From positions 1 to 48,292 of the forward strand of contig JBCCGR010000035.1 of NCBI GenBank assembly GCA_039029195.1: a stretch of DNA of 48,292 bases. Direction: 5' to 3'. Positions 7,711-17,675 of the stretch are shown piece after piece. The translations under genes and the position numbers were made by a program. Source of the DNA: JBCCGR01 sp039029195 (GTDB taxonomy: Bacteria; Pseudomonadota; Alphaproteobacteria; Rhizobiales; Rhizobiaceae). Numbering within the stretch: position 1 is the first letter of the stretch; each line of letters opens with the position of its first letter. The notes beneath the pieces were generated by a model. It was not told where the DNA came from and did not search any database. It saw only the letters and a list, made by a program, of their open reading frames with translations.

Positions 7711-10700
7711 TCACCTCCGATAGCGCAACTTCGCCTTAGCGCTCCAGGATCGCAGAGCCGAACTTCCAATTCCATCGTAGATCCCCGAAATGCCGAAAGT
7801 CAGGCCATCCCGGTGCGCTATTTCCAGTCCAGCTTCGATACTGGCCCTCACTCCTTCTGTATTCGCAAATTGATTCCCAGAAACAATTCCGTGTGCAGAG
7901 TTCTTGTGGGAGAATGTCCAAATGCCTTTGGAGGTTAGATAAGGTGTCTGCGTGGTGCGTTCATTGAGTTGAAGCCTCGTTGAAATTGTCGGCTCGAATT
8001 CCAGCGTGCCGAGTGAGACTTTCACGGAAGGAATAAGACTGTTGAGGCTATCCACATATGCCTGAGTGGTCTCCTGGAAATAGGAAAGCCGCGCTTACGG
8101 TTTAATCGACAGCACACCGAGATTGAACTCGCCAATCAATGCCAATGTGCCCAGCCAGCGTTCCGCGCCGAAACCATCCTTGTAGGTTCCATAGGGAGAA
8201 ACTGTATTCGACGAATGCCCCCAGGAAGCGCGAGCTTCCACGTAGAAGTGTTCAAGCGGTTTTGCCGTGACATACGGCCCGACCAGAAATCCCCTGCCCT
8301 TGGCTGTTCCGCCCACCGCTGCGGCACCTGTCGGTGCTCCCTTGAAGTTGGCCCAGTCAAGTTGACCACCAAACCCGATCAGTGTCCTGGGTGTGATCAG
8401 ATAATCGATCCCCGAATGGAGAACAAAGAAGTCACCCGAACCGCCAATAATCTTGAATTGAGTGTACTTCCCTTCAGCCCAAACATCAAAAGGATGGGCT
8501 GGGGTTGTCGTGGTTGGAGTACCGGCCACTGCGAAAGTTTTGCTGTGATCGTGTGACAATGTGTTTTCAACAGACGGCGCGGCGTAAGTCCTAGCTTGGA
8601 CGCCCGGCATCTCCGACCCGTTATCACGCACTCTCATTTGCCGATTTGAGAGTTTTTGCTGCTCACCCGCTAAAGCCGGTCCGGATGGGCCAGCTTTCAC
8701 GAGGGATTTTCGTAACGATTAGGAAAACCGCTTGCTGGTTTCTGCCAGATCCAGTTCAAACGGCGGCAAGCCGGCCGGCAGGGAGAAACCAAACAATGAT
8801 GGCCCACCACTGATGGTGTCGCTGCCGTTCAACCGGTCAATGCGTCGTTGGGAACCAGGCATATTCTGCAAGATCAAGGTGGATCGCGCCTCGACCAAAG
8901 AGGCAATTGTCTTCACCGTGTCTTCGACCACGAGACTTTTCACAACAACTTGAGGCGCGGCGCGATTGCCATTTCCAACATCATCATGAGCCACGTTTAC
9001 AACAACATCGATCGTGACATCTCCGCTACCGCTGGCCGTGATGGATGCTCGGAAAACGCCTGTCGATAATAAGGAAAGGTTGCGCATCATACCGTTGCCG
9101 ACTGAGACATCAGTTGCGTCAAATCCGAAAACCGCTTCCGAGAACTGAATTGTCACATCAAAACTGTCAGTCGCGGAAACGGAAGTCGGCACACCCAGGA
9201 TTTCGACCGTCGGCCGTGTTCCGTCGAACCGTGTTTCCACCCTGTCGGCAGGCACATTCGCGTTGCCGGCAAGATCGCGAACAGCGCCCGCAGGAACGTC
9301 TATCGTCACAGACCCATCCAACACCGGGTTGATCAATGACGTGAACACGCGGTTCACCGTGACGATGCTAAAGTTTGATGCACTGGCATTTCCAAGAACA
9401 ATGTCGTCGATTGAAAACCCGTTCACCGTTTCACTGAAAGTGAAGGTGGCCGTGAACGGTCCATTTGTCTTTTCCGGCACACCGGCGATTTCCACCGTTG
9501 GCAATGTGCCTTCGATGACCTCCACTTTGAACTCCTCGGTTGAGGTGTTGCCGGATTCATCTGTGGCGGTCACCGTCATGATTGTCGTGCCGACCGGAAA
9601 TTTCGAGCCGGAGTTCAATCCAGCGGTCGGGGCAGATGTTACAGTCGTTTGCAGATTTCCGCCCGAGTTATCTGTCACATCAATCTTGAACGTAACAACG
9701 GCGCTGGTCTCTCCATCTTCGGTATCGACAGAAATATCTTCAGGTTCCGCGATCATCGGTTTGTCGGCGTCCGCCACCATGACTTTGAACTGAACAGGAT
9801 TGGCAGTATTTCCCGCGCTGTCATTGTTGGCGGTCACTGTGACAACCGTGGTGCCAATCGGAAAATCATGCGGGCTTGTGATCGTATCACCACCAATCTT
9901 GAAGATGGGTGTGAATTGATTTGCAGCATCAACATTGTCGGAGACCGCGGTCGCGAACGCCACGGAGGCGGTCGGTTTGCCTGCGTCCGTTTTCACTGCT
10001 TTGTCAGCTACAGCCGCGATAACCGGCTTGCCGCTGTCCGATACAATAATTGAGAACGAGATTGGATCCGGCACATTGCCAGCTTTGTCGGCATTCGCTG
10101 TGACGTCGACTTTGGTCGTGCCAACCGGAAAATCATGCGGGCTCGTAATCGCGTTGGGGCCGATCTTGAAGACGGTTGCAAAATGGTTAGCCGCATCAAC
10201 ATTGTCGGAAACGGTGGTTGCGAACGCCACGGATGCCGTTGATTTGCCACCATCTGTGTTGACCGCTTTGTCAGCCACCGGGGCGATAACAGGTTTTCCG
10301 TTGTCCGACACGGTAACGGAAAACGAGATCGGGTCCGGCACGTTACCGGACTTGTCCGCGTTTGCCGTGATTTGAACGTTGGTTGAGCCGATGGGAAAAT
10401 CATGCGGACTGGTGACCATATTGCCACCGATCTTGAAGACCGGCGCAAAATGGCCGGTTGCCTCAACATTGTCCGAGGCGGTGGTTGTGAACTCGACCGA
10501 GGCCGTGGGTTTTCCGGCATCGGTATTCGTCACCTTGTTCGCGACTGCCGCGATAACAGGTTTGCCGGTGTCAGCCACCACCACCGTAAACTGCCGGGCG
10601 TCGGCAGAATTGCCTGCCCGATCCGTGTTGGCTGTCACCTGTACAGCGGAGATGCCTACCGGAAAATTGTGTGGGCTGGTGATGGTTTGCCCACCAATTC

Positions 10701-12015
10701 CAAAGACTGGCCTAAAGTGGAAATCCGGATCCACATTGTTAGTAAAAGTAGTGCCAAAGCTCACCGATGCCGTTGCAAGGCCCGCGTTAGTGTTCACCTG
10801 TTTGTTGGCTACCGAAGCGATCACCGGCTTTTCCTTGTCGGAAACTGTAACGGTAAAATACACCCTGCTCGGATGGTTCCCCCATCTGTCTGGATTTGAG
10901 GAGACAGAAACTGTGGTCACGCCAACGGAAAAGCTGTGAGGACTGGAAATTTGTCTGCGCCCGATAGAGTGCCGAGGTGTGAAATGGCTGGCAGGATCAA
11001 TATTGTCGGACACTGAGGTCGAAAACGACACTGATGCAGCAGAGCGGCCAGGACTCGCATCGGCGGATTTGTTGGCGATGGCAGCAATAACCGGCCTTTC
11101 CCGATCCTGAACAATCACCCTCAAGGAAGCAGGAACGGGTCTGTTGCCTGCGCTGTCAGCATTTGTTGTCACATCAACAATTGTCGTTCCCACCGGAAAT
11201 TGACTGATTGGGGGAATGGTCTGACCTCCAACGCTGAACACAGGTGTAAACGCGTTAGGCGGGTCCACATTGTCCATGACAGACACAGACAATGAAACCT
11301 GATGAGTGGACAGACCGGGGCTCAGTGACACGTATCTGTCATGCAATTGCGAAATCTGAGGACCTTCGTTGTCAGCGACCGTAACATTGAAGCTGATCGC
11401 ATCAGGGAGGTTGCCGGACGCATCGGCATTGGCGGTGACATCGACCCCTGTCGTTCCCAGGGGAAACCGATGAGGGCTAGTGATCGTCGTGCTTCCGATC
11501 TTGTAGACAGGCTGGAAATGGCTCGACGGACTCTCATTGTCCGTGACCATCATTGAAAACGAAACCGTGGCTGTGGCCGATGACGGGTCAGTGCAGACCG
11601 ACGTGTCTCCAATGGAACCGATCACAGGCTTCTCAGTGTCAGGTTCACGGAAGTTGAACGTTATACTGAGAGAATCAACGCTAGCGCGCCGATAGCAGGA
11701 TCCGAATGCTGAACTGTACCTTGCAGCGTGATATACAACCCGCCAGGTACCGGCGACGATTGCCCGACCGGTAATGTTCCGACCGGATTTCGTTAGCCCG
11801 GGCGGGAGATTTTCGCTCACCAATCGCCAGTTGGGGTTCCTGTTTTGTGAGCAATAGACAGAGCCTCTGGCGTTCCCGAGATAGATTGAAATGTTCTGAC
11901 CGACCCGGGCATTGTTGTTTCCTGAAAACGATCCTGCAATCACCTGGCTGATTGATCCGATCAGAACGGTCAGCGTTGCCACTGTCGCAATGACGAATTG
12001 AGTAATTCGACGCAA
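7711..12015 (-). pseudogene. HYR/Ig-repeat autotransporter, one frame broken by two TAA codons
   Basis: A single minus-strand frame spans the locus but is cut by TAA at 8719-8721 and 8095-8097. The first section (1098 residues) has a signal peptide (MRRITQFVIATVATLTVLIG), a Cys-containing Ig-like module (30-125), eight HYR-type modules (128-836) and two bacterial Ig-like modules (about 838-1010). Next comes a linker typical of alphaproteobacterial autotransporters (SLVEARSTLIL, RIDRLNG). The two downstream sections encode a 12-strand-type beta-barrel (FDVWAEGKYTQFKI, FFVLHSGIDYLI, GRGFLVGPYVTA, ARLSYFQETTQAYVDS), and the barrel ends LRYRR without the usual terminal aromatic. Both stops are one C-to-T change from CAA (Gln). 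There are no frameshifts, so the break is recent, or the stops are read through. As read, the first section would be secreted without a barrel. Confidence 0.85.
9766..11634 (-). repeat. Seven tandem 267-bp coding repeats (89-residue HYR-type modules)
   Basis: Residues 128-750 of the autotransporter form seven consecutive modules starting at residues 128, 217, 306, 395, 484, 573 and 662, each exactly 89 residues with no insertion or deletion. Each opens with a form of (G/E)KPVIA, contains SDNVDAA and ITSPHDFPVGTT and ends near PISFSVTVSD. Modules 5-7 are nearly identical while 1-4 have diverged, as expected if the inner copies amplified most recently. An eighth, shorter HYR module (751-836) follows without the full period. 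Confidence 0.9.
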
Positions 12016-12385
12016 ATCGTCCCCCAGCGCGCAAGACCAATCTTATGTGTTGGTGAATACGCTTCAGTCTCCTGCACCAAATCCTTGTTCTTCCACCTTT
12101 GTATGCGGGAAAATACCTATGATCTTTGATAGGACTACTTGTGATGGACGGCAGACTTTCAAGGAGATCGGGACAATCAATGGGCGCCAAGCCCCGTAAT
12201 ATATTTTATGGAATCAAATAGTTAAGACGGTTGAGGTGCCAGAATTACTCCGCTTCCAACACGAGAGCTGCTTCAATGATTGTCGACGCGAATGCCTGAG
12301 ACACTTTTCCTTTATTGGTAAATCGCAGTTTTTTGTAAATTGTCAGCGACACACAGCGTCTATTGTATCCTTGGGGGGAGAGTAC
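12016..12385. other. Divergent intergenic region between the autotransporter and LuxR-type genes
   Basis: These 370 bases separate two broken genes transcribed away from each other, so both promoters should be here. The stretch is A/T-rich in places (for example AATATATTTTATGG near 12199 and a T-rich segment near 12330). I see no convincing promoter pair, long inverted repeat, RNA gene or small coding sequence. Confidence 0.5.
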
Positions 12386-13174
12386 ATGGCGGGTGGAGCA
12401 ACTGAACTTCTTGATGCCATCGAGAAAGTTACCGCTGCGTCAAACGCAACGGACGCAGCCGAGTTTACGGCGAACTTTCTTTCAAGATACGGCGTCGACG
12501 TTGTCGATTACGGATTTGGTGAGGTGTTGTATGATCCCGACCGGCTCAACAACCTGCGCGTGGAGCGCATAAATCACTCCGCCCGTTCGTCGTCATTTGA
12601 CGCATTCTTTAGTGCCGATGATTACAATCGATATGCGCTGTTTGAAGACGATCCGGTTCAGTAGCCCTACCACGTTGGCAACCGCGATCCGATCGTGATT
12701 GCCCGTGACGAGTTGTACGACAACAGAACACCCACGACCAAATCGGAATTGATGTTGCGTGAATTGATGGACGGCAAGGAATCCTTTGTCATCAATGTGC
12801 CGATGATGTCACCGATGTCCGACAAGGTTCCAACAGCCGGTGTGAGCATACGTTCCCACCTCAGCAAGAGGGTGCTTGCTCCACATTTCGAGGATTTGTG
12901 GAAGCACGGTCTTATGCTGGCGCACCTTTTCAATCACAAATGTATTTCAGACGCGCAGATGTTCAAAGATGGCGTGGAGCCACTAACCTGCCGCGAGCGC
13001 GAGTGCCTGCAGTTTGTCGCCGTGGGACTGCGACCAATCGAGATTGCGCATCGGTTGGTCATCACAAAGCCGACGGTGGACTTTCACCTGAAAGGGGCAC
13101 GCCAAAAGCTGAAAGCAATTTCTATTGCTCAGGCTGTGGCCAACGCTATCTACTACAATCAGATTTCTTTGTGA
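12386..13174 (+). pseudogene. LuxR-family regulator interrupted by an in-frame TAG
   Basis: The ATG at 12386 follows a strong GGGGGGAG site. One frame runs to 13174 except for TAG at 12662-12664 (reads DDPVQ-stop-PYHVGNRDP). The intact product would be about 262 residues: an N-terminal domain resembling the LuxR autoinducer-binding fold (YNRYALFEDDPV in the position of the usual DPV motif) and a C-terminal GerE/LuxR helix-turn-helix (LTCRERECLQFVAVGLRPIE, ITKPTVDFHLKGARQKL). The stop is one C-to-T change from CAG, but other origins such as TGG are possible. The gene is divergent from the broken autotransporter and may have regulated it; that is inference. Confidence 0.82.
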
Positions 13175-13380
13175 TCTCCTGGTCGGTTCATTGGGTTTTA
13201 TGAATTGTCGACAATCGGGGTTGCGCCCAATACCGGATGCAGAAGTCCGTTACAGTTCGCTCGGCTACTTATAACGCCGGTATGGAATATCTCCATGTCG
13301 TTGGCTGGTTGAAATCTATGAGCAAGACGGCCAGCGACGCGCTTCCTGCGAAACGGGAAAAACCGCAACCTCGATCGGTT

Positions 13381-14220
13381 TTAGCCCACGACCCCCAAAA
13401 CATGCTTCGTCAACGGACGTGACGGGTCGGTAAGATCAAGGATGATGTCGAAGTGATTGCGGTCAGAGATCTCTTGTGCTTCGACCAAGAAGCCATGCTT
13501 TTTCAGCAGGGCAGCGTAGTCGCGACTTTGTCGCTTGAATTCGTCGGTATCCCTGCCTGCCCAAGCAATTTGGACAGGCGCCTGGCGTCGCGGCATCAAA
13601 AATTGCGGGCTGCAGCAACGCGCTGATTCCCGGGTGAGGTCGAGCCACTCGTTTGGTGCCGTCAGCCTGACGGGCTCAAGATCAAACAATCCGCTAATCA
13701 ATGAGAATCCGGCAAGTGGCGGGCCATCTATGTTTTCTTCGCTCAGCACCATCGCCGCCAAATGACCACCGGCTGATGTCCCGCACAGGAATATTCGGCC
13801 AGGATCGATGTCCAGTTCAGCCGCATTGGATTGAAGAAACCTCACACTTCGGCAAACTTGGTCCGTAATTTGTTCAAGTGTAGCGGCCGGTGCAAGTGAG
13901 TAGTTCACGATGCAAACCGACACACCCTGATTTACAAAACAAGGGGCCATAAAGCCCGATTCGTCCTTGCTGAGCGCACGCCAGTAGCCGCCGTGAATGA
14001 ACACAAAAACTGGCGCATTGGAGCCAGCCATATAAAGATCAAAAGTCTCGTCGGGATGATCGCCAAAGCTGATGTTCTCGCGCACGGTACATGTTTGTTT
14101 GGCTTCGCGCGTCAGCCGAGCGTAGGCGTCCAGATAGGGATCAATGCTATCGACAGTTCCGCGGGCGTCATACTGTCGATCAAGTTCGTCCTGATCCATA
14201 TCATTGAAGACCGCCATCAT
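13381..14220 (-). CDS. Alpha/beta hydrolase, arylformamidase (kynurenine formamidase)-like
   Basis: This 279-residue cytoplasmic hydrolase belongs to the HGG (hormone-sensitive-lipase/arylformamidase) group. The oxyanion-hole motif FIHGGYW is near residue 76, the nucleophile elbow GTSAGG has Ser near 149, an acid candidate lies in AWAGRDTDEF and the His is in SDRNHFDII near the C-terminus. Members with this N-terminal layout (QYDARGTVDS, then DLYMAG before HGGYW) include N-formylkynurenine formamidases. The start overlaps the livF stop as TGATG; a GTG one codon upstream is possible. It ends the long operon that also holds the 3-hydroxyanthranilate dioxygenase, so a formamidase role fits, but esterase or amidase activity on a related aromatic is also possible. 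Confidence 0.8.
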   Translation of the reverse strand: MMAVFNDMDQDELDRQYDARGTVDSIDPYLDAYARLTREAKQTCTVRENISFGDHPDETFDLYMAGSNAPVFVFIHGGYWRALSKDESGFMAPCFVNQGVSVCIVNYSLAPAATLEQITDQVCRSVRFLQSNAAELDIDPGRIFLCGTSAGGHLAAMVLSEENIDGPPLAGFSLISGLFDLEPVRLTAPNEWLDLTRESARCCSPQFLMPRRQAPVQIAWAGRDTDEFKRQSRDYAALLKKHGFLVEAQEISDRNHFDIILDLTDPSRPLTKHVLGVVG

Positions 14221-14921
14221 CACACACCCAGATATCTGTGTTTTAGATCTGGCTGGTTCTCAAACGCGTCGTGGTCACCCTGCCAACAGGTCTTTCCCTT
14301 TTCAATGATCACATGGGAATCGGCAATGCGCGAAAGCTCGTCGAGGTTTTTGTCCACGATCAAAATACTCTCACCCTCCGCCTTCAGGCCGATCAGACAA
14401 TCGTAAATTTCTCGGCGAATGATTGGTGCGAGACCTTCCGTTGCTTCATCCAGAATCAGCAGATGGGGATTGGTCATCAAAGCACGACCGATCGCCAGCA
14501 TTTGCTGTTCTCCGCCGGAAAGGGAACTTCCCATCTGCCCTGCTCGTTCACCCAAGCGAGGAAAGAGGTCGTAAACCCTGTCCAACGTCCAGGGACTTTC
14601 ACGACCGTTTCGGTTGGCAGACGTTGCAACCAGATTCTCCCTGACTGTGAGGGTTGGAAAAATCTGTCGCCCTTCCGGCACAAGCGCTACACCCATTCGT
14701 CCAATGCGGTGCGGCTTCTGACCTGAAAGTGTTTGCCCATTGAAACGAATGCCACCAGCTTTGGTACTGAGCAGACCGACAATGGATTTAATTGTGGTCG
14801 TTTTGCCCATACCATTGCGACCAAGCAACGTCACAACCTCACCAGCACCAATCTTAAGGTCCACACCGAACAGAACCTGGCTGCGGCCATATCCTGCTTC
14901 CAGGGAGGAGACTTCAAGCAT
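14220..14921 (-). CDS. livF: Branched-chain-type ABC transporter ATP-binding protein LivF
   Basis: This 233-residue ATPase is the second nucleotide-binding subunit of a Liv-type importer. Motifs are Walker A GRNGMGKTT, signature LSGGEQQMLAIGRAL and Walker B LLILDEATEGLAP. The His-loop position reads ILIVDKNLDEL: the usual switch His is replaced by Lys (VDKN), as in many LivF proteins. I chose the ATG at 14921 (MLEVSSLEAGYG), which overlaps the livG end by 8 bases and gives the normal LivF length; an upstream start would add 49 unrelated residues. It is followed directly by the formamidase-like gene. Confidence 0.93.
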   Translation of the reverse strand: MLEVSSLEAGYGRSQVLFGVDLKIGAGEVVTLLGRNGMGKTTTIKSIVGLLSTKAGGIRFNGQTLSGQKPHRIGRMGVALVPEGRQIFPTLTVRENLVATSANRNGRESPWTLDRVYDLFPRLGERAGQMGSSLSGGEQQMLAIGRALMTNPHLLILDEATEGLAPIIRREIYDCLIGLKAEGESILIVDKNLDELSRIADSHVIIEKGKTCWQGDHDAFENQPDLKHRYLGV

Positions 14922-15684
14922 GCTCCTCCTCCTCGTCACCAGAACCGAGATAAGCATCGATAACAGCCTGATCACGGCGGATGTCCTGTGGTGCACCGCT
15001 TGCGATAACGCGGCCATACACCAACACGGATACGCGGTCGGCAAGGGCGAACACAGCATCCATGTCATGTTCCACCAACAGCATGGAGATTTTTCCCTTC
15101 AGCCCCTTCAAAAACTGAACAACCCCCGCCGTTTCTTCAGCGCCCATGCCCGCCATTGGCTCATCCAGTACCAACAGGCGCGGCTTCAAGGCGAGCGCCA
15201 TGGCCAATTCAAGTCGCCGTTGTTGGCCATGAGAAAGTGCGAAAGCCATGACAGCCGCCTGATCAGCCAGGCCCACCTGTTCAAGATGGGTTTTTGCGGG
15301 ACCCACGAGATCGCTGTCCGTGGCGGCTGGAGCGATAAATTGAAAACTATGACCTGCGTTGAGCTGCACCGCCATCGCAACGTTTTCGATGGCTGTAAAG
15401 TCGGGGAAAATTGATGTGATCTGAAACGATCGCACAAGACCAATTGCCGGTCTTTCCTGCTGCGGAACGGAGGTTATGTTCTGACCGGCGAAGAGCACAG
15501 TTCCCGTGTCCGGCTCCAACTGACCACAGATCTGTGCAATCATTGTGGTCTTTCCAGCCCCGTTGGGGCCAATCACAGCATGAAGTTCGCCATCATCCAC
15601 ATCAAGAGTGATATTGTCGGACGCCTTCAACGCACCAAAGGATTTAGACAAGCCCCGGATGGAAAGAAGCGCATCGCTATGCAT
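14914..15684 (-). CDS. livG: Branched-chain-type ABC transporter ATP-binding protein LivG
   Basis: This 256-residue ATPase is the LivG partner of LivF. It shows Walker A GPNGAGKTT, the LivG-style signature region ALSHGQQRRLELAMALA (SHGQ where most ABC proteins have SGGQ, which is common in this subgroup), Walker B LLVLDEPMAGM and the switch His in MLLVEHDMDAV. The ATG at 15684 overlaps the livM end by 8 bases and is preceded by GGAAAG. The tight overlaps on both sides mean co-translation with the permeases. Confidence 0.93.
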   Translation of the reverse strand: MHSDALLSIRGLSKSFGALKASDNITLDVDDGELHAVIGPNGAGKTTMIAQICGQLEPDTGTVLFAGQNITSVPQQERPAIGLVRSFQITSIFPDFTAIENVAMAVQLNAGHSFQFIAPAATDSDLVGPAKTHLEQVGLADQAAVMAFALSHGQQRRLELAMALALKPRLLVLDEPMAGMGAEETAGVVQFLKGLKGKISMLLVEHDMDAVFALADRVSVLVYGRVIASGAPQDIRRDQAVIDAYLGSGDEEEEHA

Positions 15685-16684
15685 CGCTCTTTCCTTTCGT
15701 CATCAGGCCCAAAATACCACCGCGGGCAAACAGGACCACCAGAATGAGCAAAGGGCCGAACACAATACGCCAATGTTCCTTGTAGGCGGCAAGGCCAATC
15801 AACTCGAACAAGCCCGGCAAGAACTCCTCAAGCGCCAGGAACACACCGGAGCCGATCACCGGTCCGGGGATTGTGCCCATACCGCCCAACACAACCATGA
15901 TCATCAGATCGCCGGACTTGGTCCAGTGAACATAGTCGGGGCTGACAAATTCGGTCAGGTTCGCGTTGAGGACACCGGCAAGCCCAGCAACGCTCCCCGC
16001 AATCACGAATGCCGTGAGTTTGTATCGCTGTACATTGCAACCCAGTGCCAACATGCGTGCTTCGTTTTGCTTGCACGCCCTAAGCACCATCCCAAACCTG
16101 GAGCGTACTAGCATGGCAAACAGTCCCATAAAGATGACGAGGACAACAAGGCTGACGAGATAGAGCGTCACTTCATCTGATAGATCCAGGCCGGGTATCT
16201 GGTTGCGGCCATTGTACATGATGACCCCATCATCGCCGCCATAACGTTCCAGCGAAACAAACATGAAATACAGCATCTGCGCAAAAGCGAGCGTGATCAT
16301 AATGAAATACACACCGCTGGTGCGCAGTGACAGGTAGCCCAAAACCAGCGCCGCAAATGCCGACAGCAATATTGCCAACGGCCAGACGAAAAGCGCCGAG
16401 TCGCTGCCGGGAACGCCAAACAGGGTTGAGCCTTCAAACGCATGGAATGACAAGATACCGACGACATAGGCGCCGACCCCAAAATAGGCCGCGTGCCCGA
16501 AACTCACCATGCCACCATAGCCCAGAATGAAGTTCAGGCTGAGCGCAGCCAACCCGTAGATGACAATCCGGGAGGCAAGGCCGATCAGATACTCCTGATC
16601 AATTGCAATGAGGCCATAAGGCAGAAGTGCGGCCAGCAAGATGATGGTTCCTGCAACTGCGATTTTGCTCGCGGACGGCATCAT
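15677..16684 (-). CDS. livM: Branched-chain-type ABC transporter permease LivM
   Basis: This 335-residue inner-membrane permease has about nine hydrophobic segments and the conserved LivM stretches GLAALSLNFILGYGGMVSFG, AYFGVGAYVVG and VVLGGMGTIPGPVIGSGVF. It ends in a basic cytoplasmic tail. The start overlaps the livH stop by one base (TGATG). It forms the membrane channel with LivH. Liv-type systems with this gene set carry branched-chain amino acids, amides, urea or aromatic acids, so the family does not fix the substrate. Confidence 0.93.
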   Translation of the reverse strand: MMPSASKIAVAGTIILLAALLPYGLIAIDQEYLIGLASRIVIYGLAALSLNFILGYGGMVSFGHAAYFGVGAYVVGILSFHAFEGSTLFGVPGSDSALFVWPLAILLSAFAALVLGYLSLRTSGVYFIMITLAFAQMLYFMFVSLERYGGDDGVIMYNGRNQIPGLDLSDEVTLYLVSLVVLVIFMGLFAMLVRSRFGMVLRACKQNEARMLALGCNVQRYKLTAFVIAGSVAGLAGVLNANLTEFVSPDYVHWTKSGDLMIMVVLGGMGTIPGPVIGSGVFLALEEFLPGLFELIGLAAYKEHWRIVFGPLLILVVLFARGGILGLMTKGKSDA

Positions 16685-17607
16685 CAGTGCCTCTGCGCAG
16701 CGACTGGAAACAGGCCGTTGGGTCGCAATATCAGGATGATTGCCATCATGATGTAGATTGACATGGACGACAGTCCAGCGCCGATACCATCAGCAGACGC
16801 AGAATCCATAAAGAGTTTCAAAAGATCTGCCAGAAACGCACGTCCGAGTGTGTCGACCACACCGACCAGCAATGCTCCAACCAACGCACCGCGCACGGAA
16901 CCAATTCCGCCGATTACGGTAACCACGAATGCCAGGATCAGCTGCTGTTCGCCCATGCCGACTTCCACCGAGACCAGGGGCCCGGCCATGGCGCCGGCAA
17001 GACCTGCAAAGACCGCACCCAGGCCGAACAACAGCGTGAACATGGTACCGATATCCACGCCTAAAACGGCCACCATATCCCGATTGGTTGAACCGGCACG
17101 GATCAACATTCCGGCTTTGGTGCGGGTGATGATGAGGTACAATAGGAGCGCAACGAGAATACCGACTCCAATTATGGCAAGGCGGTAGACCGGATAGTCA
17201 ACGCCTGGAAAGATCTCGATCGATCCATTGAGAATGGGCGGCACATCAAGAAACAGCGGGGTTCGGCCAAACAGAATCGTTACCAGTTCGTTGGTGAACA
17301 GTATCAGTCCGAACGTTGCCAGAACCTGATCAAGATGATCGCGTTCATAGAGCCTCCGCATGATGGCGAGTTCCATCGCGATGCCCGTAAGGCCTGCCGA
17401 CACCAACGCACCCAGCAAGCCGATGGTGAATGAACCCGACAGCTGGGTGAAAAATGCCGCCCCATAGGCTCCCACCATAAAAAGCGAGCCGTGCGCCAAA
17501 TTGATGACGCCCATGATCCCGAAAATAAGCGTCAGTCCGGCGGCAATCAGGAACAGGAACACACCCAGTTGAACGCCATTCAATATCTGTTCCAGCAACA
17601 AAAGCAT
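16684..17607 (-). CDS. livH: Branched-chain-type ABC transporter permease LivH
   Basis: This 307-residue membrane protein carries the LivH hallmarks QILNGVQLGVFLFLIAAGLT, GVINLAHGSLFMVGAYGAAF and VVTVIGGIGSVRGALVGALL. Its ATG at 17607 lies 16 bases past the foot of a stable hairpin that separates it from livK. Expression of the permeases is therefore probably lower than that of the binding protein. It pairs with LivM. Confidence 0.93.
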   Translation of the reverse strand: MLLLLEQILNGVQLGVFLFLIAAGLTLIFGIMGVINLAHGSLFMVGAYGAAFFTQLSGSFTIGLLGALVSAGLTGIAMELAIMRRLYERDHLDQVLATFGLILFTNELVTILFGRTPLFLDVPPILNGSIEIFPGVDYPVYRLAIIGVGILVALLLYLIITRTKAGMLIRAGSTNRDMVAVLGVDIGTMFTLLFGLGAVFAGLAGAMAGPLVSVEVGMGEQQLILAFVVTVIGGIGSVRGALVGALLVGVVDTLGRAFLADLLKLFMDSASADGIGAGLSSMSIYIMMAIILILRPNGLFPVAAQRH

Positions 17608-17618
17608 GAACTACCCCA

Positions 17619-17650
17619 CAAAAATGGAGGCAACTTTCGTTGCCTCCATT
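17619..17650 (-). terminator. Intercistronic hairpin between livK and livH (partial terminator/stabiliser)
   Basis: A perfect 12-bp stem (AATGGAGGCAAC against its complement) closes a four-base loop that reads GAAA on the minus strand and is followed by five T residues. It lies after the livK stop and just before the livH ribosome site. Such elements are known to lower expression of permease genes relative to the abundant binding protein or to protect its mRNA 3' end. Which applies here is inference. Confidence 0.8.
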
Positions 17651-17675
17651 ACGATCACACAAGCAGATTTGATAC

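Noticed and set aside
8095..8700. Separate 201-residue outer-membrane protein gene
   Set aside because: The frame is continuous with the upstream autotransporter through a single TAA, the start would be a GTG without a ribosome site and there is no signal peptide. It is the barrel part of the broken gene.
9263..10939. Long open frames on the plus strand across the repeat region
   Set aside because: They mirror the repetitive coding sequence of the minus strand, have repetitive low-complexity products and no ribosome sites.
9766..11634. CRISPR or satellite array
   Set aside because: The period is 267 bp, in frame and protein-coding, without short identical repeats and unique spacers.
13237..13422. 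61-residue plus-strand frame after the LuxR-type gene
   Set aside because: No ribosome site, overlaps the end of the hydrolase gene on the other strand, and no recognisable feature.
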